Below, one piece after another: positions 1 through 8,002 of a DNA stretch of 64,000 bases. Position numbers and translations under genes: made by a program. The notes beneath the pieces are model-generated. The model did not search any database and was not told where the DNA came from. It saw nothing but the letters and a program-made list of their open reading frames with translations. Each line of letters opens with the position of its first letter. Within the stretch, counting starts at the first letter, position 1. The stretch comes from Candidatus Villigracilaceae bacterium (GTDB lineage: Bacteria > Chloroflexota > Anaerolineae > Anaerolineales > Villigracilaceae): contig JAPKMP010000001.1 in the NCBI GenBank assembly GCA_026645935.1, forward strand, positions 124,001 through 188,000, in the 5' to 3' direction.

Positions 1-492
1 GTCGGCGGTGGAAGCGTCAACTGCGACATCCGTGCCCTCCATCAATGATGCGCCATCGGGCAGGGTTGCAAGATAGCCGACGATGGTGCGAATTTCATTT
101 CCGGTCAGTAGGTCTGCGAGATTGGCGGGCATGAGACCGGGCTGGCATATGCCGGTGGGGCAGTCACTGGTAACGAAGGCTTCCGGATCAATGACTGATT
201 CAAGGATATAGTCTTCTGCGGTTTTCGCCTTGCCGGTGTAGGCGCTGTCCGCGATATGGGTTTCAGCAACGGAGGGAATTTCGGAAAGATCGGGTCCGAT
301 GACGCCGACCGCTCCGGGGATGCCGGGGATGGCATGACAGGCGCCGCATCCGCCTTTGGTGAAGGCATCTGCCACCGCCTGCGGCTCAAGCGTGACTTGT
401 TGGGCGGATTGCTGTTCCTCAGCCGGGGCGCACGCCCAGGCAAGAACTGCCAGCCCTAATGCAATTAGGGCAACGGGTATTCTGGATTTCAT
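1..492 (-). CDS. cytochrome c lipoprotein, partial at the window edge
   Basis: The frame is open from an ATG at 492 to base 1 (164 codons) and has no stop inside the window, so the C-terminus is missing. The protein starts with a signal peptide ending in a cysteine near residue 21 (AWAC), so it is probably a lipoprotein held on the outer face of the membrane. A single haem c site, CGACH, follows near residue 53. The distal part carries CPTGIC and LMPANL; the Met is a likely sixth haem ligand. The whole domain closely matches the cytochrome domain inside the neighbouring nitrite reductase (same CPTGxC and MPANL), so the two look like duplicates. A ribosome site AGGAGA precedes the start. Likely role: electron carrier to the nitrite reductase or another respiratory enzyme (inference). 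Confidence 0.85.
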   Translation of the reverse strand, partial: MKSRIPVALIALGLAVLAWACAPAEEQQSAQQVTLEPQAVADAFTKGGCGACHAIPGIPGAVGVIGPDLSEIPSVAETHIADSAYTGKAKTAEDYILESVIDPEAFVTSDCPTGICQPGLMPANLADLLTGNEIRTIVGYLATLPDGASLMEGTDVAVDASTAD

Positions 493-520
493 GAGATTCT
501 CCTAGTGAGTTGGTAAAGCA

Positions 521-568
521 ATATCATGATAAGTGAAAAAAAAGACAAATTCCGTGATAAAAGTCACA
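521..568 (-). promoter_or_regulatory. candidate Crp/Fnr-family operator and promoter of the cytochrome c gene
   Basis: On the minus strand, TGTGA-CTTTTA-TCACG (553-568) matches the Crp-family consensus TGTGA-N6-TCACA at all but one base. Downstream lie TTGTCT (543-548), a 16-base spacer and TGATAT (521-526), a plausible -35/-10 pair. The operator centre would fall about 46 bases before the start of transcription, near a class II activator position. A Crp/Fnr regulator is encoded in the same cluster at 2779-3477, so a regulatory link is likely but inferred. Confidence 0.45.
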
Positions 569-637
569 TGTTGTCACTTACAAAACTCATAGGCAGGAAT
601 AAATAGGTTCGGAGTATTCCTTCCCGTGAAATAGAAA

Positions 638-666
638 CAAAAAGCCCCATCCAATTTGGATGGGGC
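638..666 (-). terminator. intrinsic terminator after the nitrite reductase gene
   Basis: A perfect 11-bp stem (644-654 with 656-666) is followed on the minus strand by a run of five T. It lies 19 bases after the nitrite reductase stop codon and separates it from the cytochrome c gene. Confidence 0.85.
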
Positions 667-684
667 TGCTTCGAGGGTCTTCGA

Positions 685-2466
685 TTAATGTCCGCTTCCT
701 TCAGCCGGAGTTCCGTTGATAATTTCCGGGTTGGGATCGCCTTCCACCACAAGGTAACCCGCGAGGCCGCGTTGTAACCTGGAGAGGGCATGGTCTACAA
801 GGATGAAGTTACCGGGTACTTCGAGATCGAATTCGACCATGGTTGCGCCGCCAGGGGGGACGAGCGTGGTTTGCACATCGGTGAGCGGAGCGCCGGTGAG
901 CGAGGCTTGGTCGTATACGCGATCGAAGATCTCGCCGATAACGTGGAAGGACGAAGTGAAATTCGGCCCGCCGACGCCGAAAAAGATGCGCACACTTTCG
1001 CCGACATTGGCTTTGAGCGGTTTTTTATCCACCAGGGCGTTGACCGCGCCGTTGAAGACGAAATACTCGGGATTCTCGTCAAGAAGCTTGGTGATGTCGG
1101 ACATTTGATGCCCGTGCTCGCCGAATGCGCCGGCTGTATATAACTCGCCTTGCATTACATAGAACTCGCGGTCCACGGGGGGGAGTCCGCCCTCAGGCTC
1201 GACGAGGATCAAACCGTACATTCCGTTTGCAATGTGGTCGGCAACCATCGGCGTTGCGCAGTGGTAAACATACAAGCCTGGATTAAGCGCCTTGGCGGTG
1301 AACATGGTCTCTTCGCCGGGTTTGGTCTGGGTCATCACCGCGCCTCCGCCGGGACCTGTGACTGCGTGGAAGTCAACCGAGTGATTCATCGTGCTCGAGC
1401 CGCTGTTCTTCATGTGGACTTCGATGGTATCTCCCACGCGCACCCGGAAGAATGGACCGGGAACCTGGTCGTTGAAGGTCCAGTACGTGTAAGTGGTGCC
1501 GTCGGCGAGTTGACCAATAACTTCTGTCGCCTCAAGGTCGATGCGGACAACCTCCGGTTCGCGGTTACCCACGGGTCCCGGCAGGTCGGTGGGGTCACGC
1601 ACGATGTCGTTGCCGCTGTTATCTGATTCTTGAGGCGGGGCGGCTGATTCGCCCGTTGTGGTCGATTCGGTGTATGCGCCATCGGGCAATCCACTCAGGT
1701 AGTTGACAATGGCGTTGATCTCATCGGTCGTCAAAGTTTCCGAGAGATTCGCTGGCATTACGTTCGGGGCGCAAGCTCCGGTTGGGCAGGAGGGCGAGAT
1801 GAACAGGTTTGGGTCGACAAGTGATTCGTGCAGATAGTCTTCAATATTCGTTGCCGCGCCTGTATAACCTTCGCTGAGCATGTGTTCTTCCGCCAACATG
1901 CTCGCATCAGAGAGATCAGGACCCACCACGCCAACAGCGTTCGGAATTCCGGCGATTTTGTGGCAACTGCCGCACGCCCCCTTTTGGAAGGCGGCAATCA
2001 CTGCGGGGTCGCCGTTACTTATGGTCGTGGTCATCGGCATTGAGATTTCGCCCGATTCGGTCACCACCAATTTTCCACGCATGCCCAATTCCGCATGGTT
2101 GGAGACACTGTCGTAGTATTCCATTTCTCCGTGAATTTCGGGTACGGTAAAAGTGACCGAAGCCGCTTCCCCTTTTTCCTTGACGACACCCGTCCTGGCG
2201 TTGATTTCGGGGAAGGTGATGTCGTGTTGTCCCATGCCGCCGTTGATCAGCGTGACGGTGATTCGCTCTCCGGGTTTGGCGCTGAGGGTTGGGTTCTCCT
2301 GTCCGTTGATCTCATCGCTGACGCCGAGAAAGACCAGGCTGCCATTGCGCAGGTCGGTCGTCAGCACGTATTCCTTCTCAACGGGTTGAAAATTTCCGCC
2401 TGCGCAGGCGACGAGCAGGATGCCCAGTAGGATCAGCAATACGGGAAGTTTAAAGCTTGGTTTCAT
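685..2466 (-). CDS. nirK: copper nitrite reductase with N-terminal cupredoxin and cytochrome c domains
   Basis: Predicted NO-forming nitrite reductase of 593 residues. A signal peptide ends in the lipobox LLVAC (Cys21), so the enzyme is probably a membrane-anchored lipoprotein. Three domains follow: a cupredoxin (about 35-136), a cytochrome c (about 155-262, haem site CGSCH at 165-169) and a two-cupredoxin NirK core (about 305-577). The core shows type 1 copper ligands His362, Cys403, His411 and Met416, type 2 ligands His367, His402 and His508, and the catalytic Asp365. Two oddities: the N-terminal cupredoxin has Asp119 where the copper-binding Cys is expected (YYDSV..H..M), and Tyr468 sits where classical NirK has a second catalytic His, just before VFNG. 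The fused cytochrome probably feeds electrons to the type 1 site. It lies 12 bases after the small CxxC gene in the same operon. Confidence 0.93.
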   Translation of the reverse strand: MKPSFKLPVLLILLGILLVACAGGNFQPVEKEYVLTTDLRNGSLVFLGVSDEINGQENPTLSAKPGERITVTLINGGMGQHDITFPEINARTGVVKEKGEAASVTFTVPEIHGEMEYYDSVSNHAELGMRGKLVVTESGEISMPMTTTISNGDPAVIAAFQKGACGSCHKIAGIPNAVGVVGPDLSDASMLAEEHMLSEGYTGAATNIEDYLHESLVDPNLFISPSCPTGACAPNVMPANLSETLTTDEINAIVNYLSGLPDGAYTESTTTGESAAPPQESDNSGNDIVRDPTDLPGPVGNREPEVVRIDLEATEVIGQLADGTTYTYWTFNDQVPGPFFRVRVGDTIEVHMKNSGSSTMNHSVDFHAVTGPGGGAVMTQTKPGEETMFTAKALNPGLYVYHCATPMVADHIANGMYGLILVEPEGGLPPVDREFYVMQGELYTAGAFGEHGHQMSDITKLLDENPEYFVFNGAVNALVDKKPLKANVGESVRIFFGVGGPNFTSSFHVIGEIFDRVYDQASLTGAPLTDVQTTLVPPGGATMVEFDLEVPGNFILVDHALSRLQRGLAGYLVVEGDPNPEIINGTPAEGSGH

Positions 2467-2478
2467 TCAAAACTCCTT

Positions 2479-2718
2479 TTAAATTTGAACGACTAAATCT
2501 TTCGCTTCTTGCAGGAACTTCTTTTCGTCAAGCTGATATGCATTGACGACATCTCCCAACGTGCAAAACCGCGCAAACCCGCAGCCCGCGCAAGCCGTGT
2601 GCCAGTCCAAAAAGAAGCGAAAGGCTTTGGGGGCGGATTTCAAAACAGTTTCGACATGGGTATTGGAAATCTCAGAATCATCGTTCAGCATGAGCGTAGA
2701 ATATCGCAATTCTCCCAT
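2479..2718 (-). CDS. small CxxC protein, DUF1858-like
   Basis: A protein of about 79 residues lying between the Crp-type regulator and nirK on the same strand. Its second half has the cysteine-rich stretch CAGCGFARFC followed by TLGDVVNAYQLD, which resembles the small DUF1858 domain found in proteins linked to anaerobic nitrogen and hybrid-cluster metabolism (recalled similarity, not searched). The cysteines could bind a metal or an iron-sulfur cluster. The start is uncertain: ATG at 2718 is used here, a TTG at 2739 gives seven more residues, and an ATG at 2691 matches where the domain usually begins. It is probably co-transcribed with nirK. Confidence 0.65.
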   Translation of the reverse strand: MGELRYSTLMLNDDSEISNTHVETVLKSAPKAFRFFLDWHTACAGCGFARFCTLGDVVNAYQLDEKKFLQEAKDLVVQI

Positions 2719-2778
2719 CCCGTCTTTGCGCTGGCGCAAATTATCACAAATGTAGGTCGACCCATCGCATCCAACGCC

Positions 2779-3477
2779 CTATGCAAACCCCTCCACGACT
2801 CGCACCAGGTCGTGAGGTTTCAGAACGATGATCTTTTCCCTGCCGGTCTTGATGATGCCCTTCCGTTCCCAATCGCTGAGGAGACGGCTGACCGTGTACA
2901 GCGTGGTGCCGGTCATTTCCGCCAGGTCCTGCCGGGAGAAGGATAATTCGACCCCCGCCTCTTTTCCGGGCTTCGTGCCTGATTGCCCTGCCAGGCGGAT
3001 CAATGCGTTGGCGACTCTTTGCTCGACCTTTTCTGTGGCAAGTTCGCGGTAACGAGCCTGCATTTCCTGAATGTAAGAGGTCATCAATTTCATTAATTCG
3101 AATGAGAGATAGGGACGAGTTTCCATCATGGAGCGCATGAACAGGCTGGGGACGGCGAGAGCCGTGCTGTCCTCGAGGGCTTGGGCTGATGCAGGGTAGG
3201 TGGCTCCGTCGGTTCTGACAGCTCCCAACGCGCCGAACATCTGCCACGGGTAGATCGTCCGCAAGTTGACCAGCTGTCCGCTGGGATTTGACTGGGTCAA
3301 TTTGACCTGTCCGCCGGTGAGGATGTACAGGTAAGACGCTTCGTCTCCTTGTAAAAAGAAATATCCGCCCTCTTCCATCGAACGGGTAATCCCGTTTTTC
3401 AAGAAAAGTACCAGGTCGTCGTCAGTGGCGTTCTCAAAAACGACGACCTGTTTGAGGTCTTTGGGTGAAATTTCCAT
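2779..3477 (-). CDS. Crp/Fnr-family transcriptional regulator
   Basis: A 232-residue regulator with an N-terminal cyclic-nucleotide-binding-type barrel (about 10-125), a long dimerisation helix (about 128-155) and a C-terminal winged helix whose recognition part reads TTLYTVSRLL (about 190-200). There is no cysteine in the protein, so it cannot hold the iron-sulfur cluster of true Fnr. Position upstream of nirK suggests an NO- or haem-sensing role like DNR/NnrR (inference). It is divergent from the csoR operon. A TAAAAT box ends six bases before the ATG, suggesting a leaderless message. Confidence 0.9.
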   Translation of the reverse strand: MEISPKDLKQVVVFENATDDDLVLFLKNGITRSMEEGGYFFLQGDEASYLYILTGGQVKLTQSNPSGQLVNLRTIYPWQMFGALGAVRTDGATYPASAQALEDSTALAVPSLFMRSMMETRPYLSFELMKLMTSYIQEMQARYRELATEKVEQRVANALIRLAGQSGTKPGKEAGVELSFSRQDLAEMTGTTLYTVSRLLSDWERKGIIKTGREKIIVLKPHDLVRVVEGFA

Positions 3478-3483
3478 CCCGTC

Positions 3484-3489
3484 ATTTTA
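3484..3489 (-). promoter_or_regulatory. -10 box placed for leaderless transcription of the Crp-type gene
   Basis: TAAAAT on the minus strand ends six bases before the ATG at 3477, so transcription should start at or next to the start codon. No convincing -35 is seen at normal spacing. The 10-bp palindrome GACAATTGTC lies just upstream (3504-3513). Confidence 0.5.
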
Positions 3490-3516
3490 CACCCCAATCC
3501 GATGACAATTGTCTAC

Positions 3517-3546
3517 TTGACAGCTGGAAGGGGTTTCCTTTATAGT
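3517..3546 (+). promoter_or_regulatory. housekeeping-type promoter of the copper operon
   Basis: TTGACA (3517-3522), an 18-base spacer and TATAGT (3541-3546) form a near-consensus sigma-70 promoter. It lies downstream of an in-frame alternative start at 3502, which supports the csoR start at 3619 instead. Confidence 0.85.
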
Positions 3547-3557
3547 GGAGGTATCCC

Positions 3558-3577
3558 TACCCCCCTGGGGGGGGGTA
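3558..3577 (+). promoter_or_regulatory. CsoR operator
   Basis: TACCCCCCTGGGGGGGGGTA is a C-run/G-run palindrome flanked by TA, the classic form of CsoR operators. It starts 11 bases after the -10 box, so a bound repressor would cover the start of transcription. Copper binding to CsoR should release it. Confidence 0.85.
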
Positions 3578-3618
3578 AGAGAAAAACTGAATTCTGTATC
3601 TGGAATATAGAGGTAACC

Positions 3619-3888
3619 ATGGATAACGATAGCACGCTTAGAAGGTTAAAGACCGTGGAAGGGCACCTGCGCGGAGTCATCCGCATGGTTGAGGAAGACG
3701 CGTACTGCATCGATGTGATCCGTCAGATACAGGCGGTCGAGGCGGCATTGAATAAGGTCAGCACTCAAATTTTGGAAGGGCACTTGAACTCCTGTGTCAC
3801 GACTGCCATTCAGGGGAACGATAAGAAGGAACGTGAACGGGTGCTGAAGGAAATCACTGAAGTGTTCGAAATGTCCACGAAAGTTTAA
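3619..3888 (+). CDS. csoR: copper-sensing repressor CsoR
   Basis: An 89-residue all-helical repressor of the CsoR/RcnR family. The copper(I) triad is present as Cys30, His55 and Cys59, within DAYCIDV and ILEGHLNSC. The start is chosen at 3619 because of the site GAGGTAACC before it and because the promoter and operator lie inside the longer frame. It heads the copper operon and most likely represses it until copper(I) binds. Confidence 0.93.
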   Translation: MDNDSTLRRLKTVEGHLRGVIRMVEEDAYCIDVIRQIQAVEAALNKVSTQILEGHLNSCVTTAIQGNDKKERERVLKEITEVFEMSTKV

Positions 3889-3910
3889 ATCCCTTTAGGA
3901 GTTGATAGAT

Positions 3911-4321
3911 ATGGCGATCAAGAAAGTTTTTCCCGTTTTTCTGGCGGTTCTTCTTTCCGCGTGCGCGGGAGGGCAGTCTGTTTCCAAGGTCACCGTGACC
4001 ATGAGTGAGTTTGCTTTCGAACCTGCCAGCATCACTGTGGCGGCGGGGCAGCCCGTGGAGATCACCCTCATAAACGATGGCGCGATCGAGCACGACTTTG
4101 CGATCGAAGTCATTCCAGCGGAAGATGTTTCAACGGAAGGCTCGATGAGCGGGCATGATATGTCTGACCAGCATGCAGAGTTCGACCTGCATACCGCCAC
4201 CGGACCTGGTGAAACGAGTGTGCTGCGTTTTACGCCCACCCAGCCCGGTACTTATAAAATTATTTGCTCTGTTCCCGGTCATCTCGATGCCGGTATGACG
4301 GGCGAATTAATTGTCAAATAA
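3911..4321 (+). CDS. cupredoxin lipoprotein with a Met/His-rich loop
   Basis: A 136-residue secreted lipoprotein (lipobox LLSAC, Cys18) with one cupredoxin domain. The type 1 copper ligands are His61, Cys119, His124 and Met129. An insert at about 73-98 is rich in Met and His (Met79, His82, Met84, His88, His94) and could form a second copper site. Start 3911 is preferred to a TTG at 3902 because AGGAG sits nine bases before the ATG. It is the first structural gene after csoR, so a role in copper binding or delivery outside the membrane is likely. Confidence 0.88.
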   Translation: MAIKKVFPVFLAVLLSACAGGQSVSKVTVTMSEFAFEPASITVAAGQPVEITLINDGAIEHDFAIEVIPAEDVSTEGSMSGHDMSDQHAEFDLHTATGPGETSVLRFTPTQPGTYKIICSVPGHLDAGMTGELIVK

Positions 4322-4347
4322 AAAAACCAATATCAAGGAGAAAACTC

Positions 4348-4566
4348 ATGACCACAGTAACTTATTCCGTTCCCGCGATCCATTGCGGACATTGCACCCA
4401 CACCATCGAAATGGAAGTCGGCGAATTGCAGGGCGTTCAATCCGTGAAGGCGGAGGAAGCCACCAAGAAAGTGACCATCACCTTCGAAGCCCCTGCCGAT
4501 GAAGCGAAGATTAAGGCATTGCTTGCCGAGATCAATTACCCCGCTGAAGGTTTGCTTACTCTGTAG
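4348..4566 (+). CDS. copZ: CopZ-like copper chaperone
   Basis: A 72-residue heavy-metal-associated domain. The metal loop reads IHCGHC (Cys13, Cys16), with an Ile-His pair where most family members have a Met just before the first Cys. The ATG at 4348 has AAGGAG upstream, so the longer frame from 4264 is rejected. It sits directly before copA and should hand copper(I) to that pump. Confidence 0.9.
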   Translation: MTTVTYSVPAIHCGHCTHTIEMEVGELQGVQSVKAEEATKKVTITFEAPADEAKIKALLAEINYPAEGLLTL

Positions 4567-4626
4567 TTTACGTTTTACGTATCACGTATCGCGCATTACG
4601 GTTTACGTGATGCGCGATACGTTAGG
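4567..4626. repeat. period-7 repeat tract before copA
   Basis: Degenerate 7-base units built on TACGTAT/TACGTTT fill the space between copZ and copA. Part of the tract forms a 13-bp inverted repeat (4584-4596 with 4610-4622) with a 13-base loop. Confidence 0.75.
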
Positions 4627-4633
4627 AAGACCC

Positions 4634-7108
4634 ATGACCGATACCAAGCAACTCACCCTTCCCATCACCGGCATGACCTGCGCCAACTGTGTTGCCACGG
4701 TGGAACGCAACTTGAAGAAGCTCGATGGCGTGGATAACGCTGTAGTGAACCTCTCCTCCGAACGCGCCACGGTGGATTTCGACGCCTCCAAACTTGGACT
4801 CGGCGATTTCATCGCCCGCGTCAACCGCGCCGGATACGGGGTCGCCACCGGTGAAGCGGATCTCATTATCAAGCGTTTGTCTGACGATAACGATGCCCGC
4901 CGCCTTGAGAAAGCCCTCGCCAAACTCGATGGCGTTCTCGAAGCGCAGGTGACATTTACGACCGAAAAGGCGCGCGTCAAGTATGTGCCGACCATTATTA
5001 CGCAAGCGGAATTACGCCGAGCCGTTTCCGCCGCAGGGTTCGAGGCGATGGAACTGGGCGGCGCGGCAGAAGATGCCGAAGCGATGGCGCGCGAACATGA
5101 GATCAACGAACAGCGCCGTCTGCTCATCATTGGTTTGATATTTACAGTCCCGCTCTTCCTTCTTTCCATGAGCAAGGATTTCGGGCTGCTGCCCGATTTT
5201 GTTTACTCCAACACCACCATGGCAGGCATGCGTGACACCCTTCCGTGGTTTGGCTGGCTGATGCTGGCACTGGCGCTGCCGGTTCAGTTCTACGTTGGCT
5301 GGCAATATTATGTGGGTGCGTTCAAAGCCATTCGCAACAAGTCCGCAAACATGGACGTGCTCATCGCGATGGGTACATCCGCCGCGTTCTTTTATTCCCT
5401 GCCGATCACCTTTGGCTGGCTGATGGGACATGTCTATTATGAAACTGCCGCGGTCATCATCACACTCATCAAGTTGGGCAAGTTCCTCGAAGCCCGCGCC
5501 AAGGGACGTACCTCTGAAGCCATCAAAAAACTCATGGGTCTGCGTGCCAAGACCGCGCGTGTCATCCGTGATGGCGTGGAAACCGAAGTGCCCGTGGACG
5601 ACGTCCGCGTTGGCGACGTGGTGATGGTCAAGCCGGGCGAGAAGGTACCGGTCGATGGGGTGGTGGTGGAAGGTCGCAGCACTCTCGACGAATCGATGTT
5701 GACGGGTGAGTCTCTTCCGGTTGAAAAGAAGCCTGGTGACCCTGTCATCGGCGCGACGCTCAATAAACTTGGCTTGCTCAAGTTCGAAGCCACCAAAGTT
5801 GGGAAAGAAACTGCCCTGGCGCAGATCATCAAGCTAGTGGAAGACGCGCAAGGCAGCAAGGCTCCCATCCAGAAAATGGCGGATCAAGTCTCAGCCGTAT
5901 TTGTCCCCATCGTCATCGTCATCGCCTTGCTGACGTTTTTCGGTTGGTACTTCTTCGGTCCACAATTGCCGATCAACGCGGATGTGGACAATTTCACCCG
6001 CGCTCTTATTTATATGGTGGCTGTGCTGGTAATCGCCTGTCCATGCGCGATGGGACTCGCCACTCCGACCGCCATTATGGTCGGAACGGGCAAAGGCGCC
6101 GAAGCAGGGATTCTCTTTAGAAATAGCGAAGCGCTGGAACGCGCCGGGAAAGTTAGCGTGGTGGTGCTGGATAAAACCGGAACGATCACGAAAGGTCAGC
6201 CAGCGGTAACAGATATAGTCGTCAGCAACCAGTTATCAATAACCAGTGATGAGTTATTGCGCTTGGCTGCATCCGTTGAAAAAGGAAGTGAACATCCGCT
6301 TGGCGAAGCGATCTGGGCGGAAGCCACCACCCGCGGACTGACGTTGGTCGAACCGGCTGGGTTCAAGGCAGAGGCTGGACATGGCGTTCAAGCCGAGGTC
6401 GAAGGAAGAAGCGTAATGGTCGGGAACAAGAGAATGTTTGAGGCGAGAGGAATCTCCCTGGGCAATCTCGAATCCGAAGTGACGCGTCTTCAATCCGAGG
6501 CGAAGACGGCGATGCTGGTTGCAGTGGATAATGTTGCGGCGGGAATCATCGCTGTGGCGGATACCATCAAAGATAGTTCGAAAGATGCGATTGCTGACTT
6601 GCACAAGATGGGCTTGAAAGTGGCGATGATCACCGGTGATAACCAAAAGACTGCCGAAGCCATCGCCAAGCAGGTTGGTGTTGACACAGTTCTCGCGGAG
6701 GTGTTGCCAGAAGGCAAATCATTTGAAGTCAAGAAACTTCAATCGTCCACGGTCAATGGTCCATCGTCTGTGGTAGCTATGGTCGGTGACGGTGTCAACG
6801 ATGCGCCCGCTCTCGCTCAAGCCGATGTTGGTTTGGCAATTGGTACCGGCACCGATGTCGCCATGGCTGCTGCGCCAGTGACTTTGATGAGCGGCGACCT
6901 GCGCGGTGTTTCGCGTGCGATCAGCCTTTCTCGCAAGACGGTTACGACCATCAAACAGAATTTGTTCTGGGCGTTCATTTACAACGTGATCCTTATCCCT
7001 GCCGCGATGCTCGGATACTTGAACCCCATGCTCGCCGCTGCCGCAATGGCATTTAGCAGTGTCTTTGTGGTGACAAATAGTTTGAGATTGCGAAGGGTGA
7101 AAATTTAG
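4634..7108 (+). CDS. copA: copper-exporting P1B-type ATPase CopA
   Basis: An 824-residue pump predicted to move copper(I) out across the membrane using ATP. The N-terminus has one intact metal domain (GMTCANC, Cys16 and Cys19) and a second domain of the same fold without CxxC (about 75-145). The membrane motif CPC is at 469-471, the phosphorylation motif DKTGT starts at Asp513, and SEHP and GDGVNDAP follow. The start at 4634 agrees with the first metal domain; an upstream in-frame extension from 4499 is translated repeat and copZ sequence. Two period-7 tracts are embedded in frame (6221-6259 and 6742-6775), in the soluble ATP-binding domain. Confidence 0.95.
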   Translation: MTDTKQLTLPITGMTCANCVATVERNLKKLDGVDNAVVNLSSERATVDFDASKLGLGDFIARVNRAGYGVATGEADLIIKRLSDDNDARRLEKALAKLDGVLEAQVTFTTEKARVKYVPTIITQAELRRAVSAAGFEAMELGGAAEDAEAMAREHEINEQRRLLIIGLIFTVPLFLLSMSKDFGLLPDFVYSNTTMAGMRDTLPWFGWLMLALALPVQFYVGWQYYVGAFKAIRNKSANMDVLIAMGTSAAFFYSLPITFGWLMGHVYYETAAVIITLIKLGKFLEARAKGRTSEAIKKLMGLRAKTARVIRDGVETEVPVDDVRVGDVVMVKPGEKVPVDGVVVEGRSTLDESMLTGESLPVEKKPGDPVIGATLNKLGLLKFEATKVGKETALAQIIKLVEDAQGSKAPIQKMADQVSAVFVPIVIVIALLTFFGWYFFGPQLPINADVDNFTRALIYMVAVLVIACPCAMGLATPTAIMVGTGKGAEAGILFRNSEALERAGKVSVVVLDKTGTITKGQPAVTDIVVSNQLSITSDELLRLAASVEKGSEHPLGEAIWAEATTRGLTLVEPAGFKAEAGHGVQAEVEGRSVMVGNKRMFEARGISLGNLESEVTRLQSEAKTAMLVAVDNVAAGIIAVADTIKDSSKDAIADLHKMGLKVAMITGDNQKTAEAIAKQVGVDTVLAEVLPEGKSFEVKKLQSSTVNGPSSVVAMVGDGVNDAPALAQADVGLAIGTGTDVAMAAAPVTLMSGDLRGVSRAISLSRKTVTTIKQNLFWAFIYNVILIPAAMLGYLNPMLAAAAMAFSSVFVVTNSLRLRRVKI
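6221..6259. repeat. period-7 repeat tract inside copA
   Basis: Units such as CAGTTAT, CAATAAC, CAGTGAT and GAGTTAT follow each other with a step of seven bases. The tract is in frame and encodes [13 protein letters not shown] in the nucleotide-binding region. Confidence 0.65.
6742..6775. repeat. second period-7 repeat tract inside copA
   Basis: Units CGGTCAA, TGGTCCA and TCGTCTG run with a step of seven and encode [11 protein letters not shown] just before the GDGVNDAP motif. The reading frame is kept. Confidence 0.6.
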
Positions 7109-7146
7109 ACGATGGACCGTAGACGGTCTACCGTCCTTGGTCAGAT
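7109..7146. repeat. period-7 tract after copA
   Basis: Short units of the GGTCTAC/CGTAGAC kind fill the 41-base gap between copA and the YHS gene. Confidence 0.55.
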
Positions 7147-7149
7147 ATC

Positions 7150-7365
7150 ATGACAAGTCAAATCCCAGCATCCCAGGAGTACGAAAAAAAATCCGCCTGC
7201 GGCGGAGTCTTGAAAGACCCATCCGCTTACCCAAGCGCGATGTTCAATGGAGAGAGAGTCTACTTTTGTAACCAAGCCTGTTTGAAAGCATTTCTGAGTG
7301 CACCAGAAGCGTTCATGGCAGGTGAGGTGGAACATCCACTTGTGGATGAAACCTCCGAATCATAA
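7150..7365 (+). CDS. YHS-domain metal-binding protein
   Basis: A 71-residue protein that is almost entirely one YHS/TRASH-like domain: Cys17 followed by the VYFCNQACLKAF stretch with two further cysteines. Such domains bind metals and often accompany copper pumps. No signal peptide is seen, so it probably acts in the cytoplasm. It lies 41 bases after copA and belongs to the copper operon. Confidence 0.75.
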   Translation: MTSQIPASQEYEKKSACGGVLKDPSAYPSAMFNGERVYFCNQACLKAFLSAPEAFMAGEVEHPLVDETSES

Positions 7366-7394
7366 TTAGACCCATTGAAAAGGAAACCCTTAAC

Positions 7395-7904
7395 ATGAAA
7401 AAAATGTTCGTTCTTCTTCCCGCAGTCCTCCTCCTTACGTTGACTGCATGTGCCCCGAAAGCCGAGGAAATGCCCAAAGCGGAATTGCCCGCTGGCAAAG
7501 CCTGGGCAGATGGCAAAGAAATCTACTTCGTTCATACCGAAGCTTCGGATGAAGGCGTGGCACAGACTCTCACCGACATGATGGTTTCACCCGTGATCCA
7601 TGTGCCATCTCTGGCAGATGTGCCCGCTGAATCTCTGGCGAACGTGTATGTCTTCACCAATGGCGTTGCCGGGGATGGACCTTTCGGCTTCCAGGCAGAT
7701 GTCTTCGATAACCCGCCCGGAAGCGATGGATACACTCCGCTGCGCAGCCTCAACGTGGTGACGTGGACGGATGATTCCAAAGCCCGCGAATTGACCCATG
7801 TGGACGATGTCCTCGCCGCCGAAGCCGCCGGTGAAGTGACCATCGAACAGCCCGGTGTGGTCATCAATATGCCCTTCGTCGTGTGGGACGGTGGACAACG
7901 ATAA
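7395..7904 (+). CDS. secreted lipoprotein of a conserved family (DUF7482-like)
   Basis: A 169-residue lipoprotein (lipobox LTAC, Cys19). The mature part has conserved-looking stretches EIYFVHTEASD, NVYVFTNGV, GPFGFQ and NMPFVVWDG, which I recall from a family of bacterial exported proteins, probably the one called DUF7482; this was not searched. Function is unknown. Its place in the copper operon suggests a link to copper at the cell surface. A ribosome site AAAAGGA precedes the start. Confidence 0.7.
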   Translation: MKKMFVLLPAVLLLTLTACAPKAEEMPKAELPAGKAWADGKEIYFVHTEASDEGVAQTLTDMMVSPVIHVPSLADVPAESLANVYVFTNGVAGDGPFGFQADVFDNPPGSDGYTPLRSLNVVTWTDDSKARELTHVDDVLAAEAAGEVTIEQPGVVINMPFVVWDGGQR

Positions 7905-7914
7905 AGATACGATC

Positions 7915-7944
7915 AGAGGTGCGAGGCAGCCGCCTCGCACCTCT
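7915..7944. repeat. palindromic repeat, GAGGTGCGAGGC type
   Basis: Perfect 13-bp arms (7915-7927 and 7932-7944) around a four-base loop, just after the lipoprotein gene. It can act as a hairpin terminator, but no T-run follows. Confidence 0.7.
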
Positions 7945-8002
7945 AACATTTCTCACAGCTTGCTAATCATTTGATTTTATGATTTGAACTTATCGAGGTT
8001 GC

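Noticed and set aside
4499-4633. N-terminal extension of CopA
   Set aside because: It overlaps copZ and translates the period-7 repeat. The metal domain begins right after the ATG at 4634.
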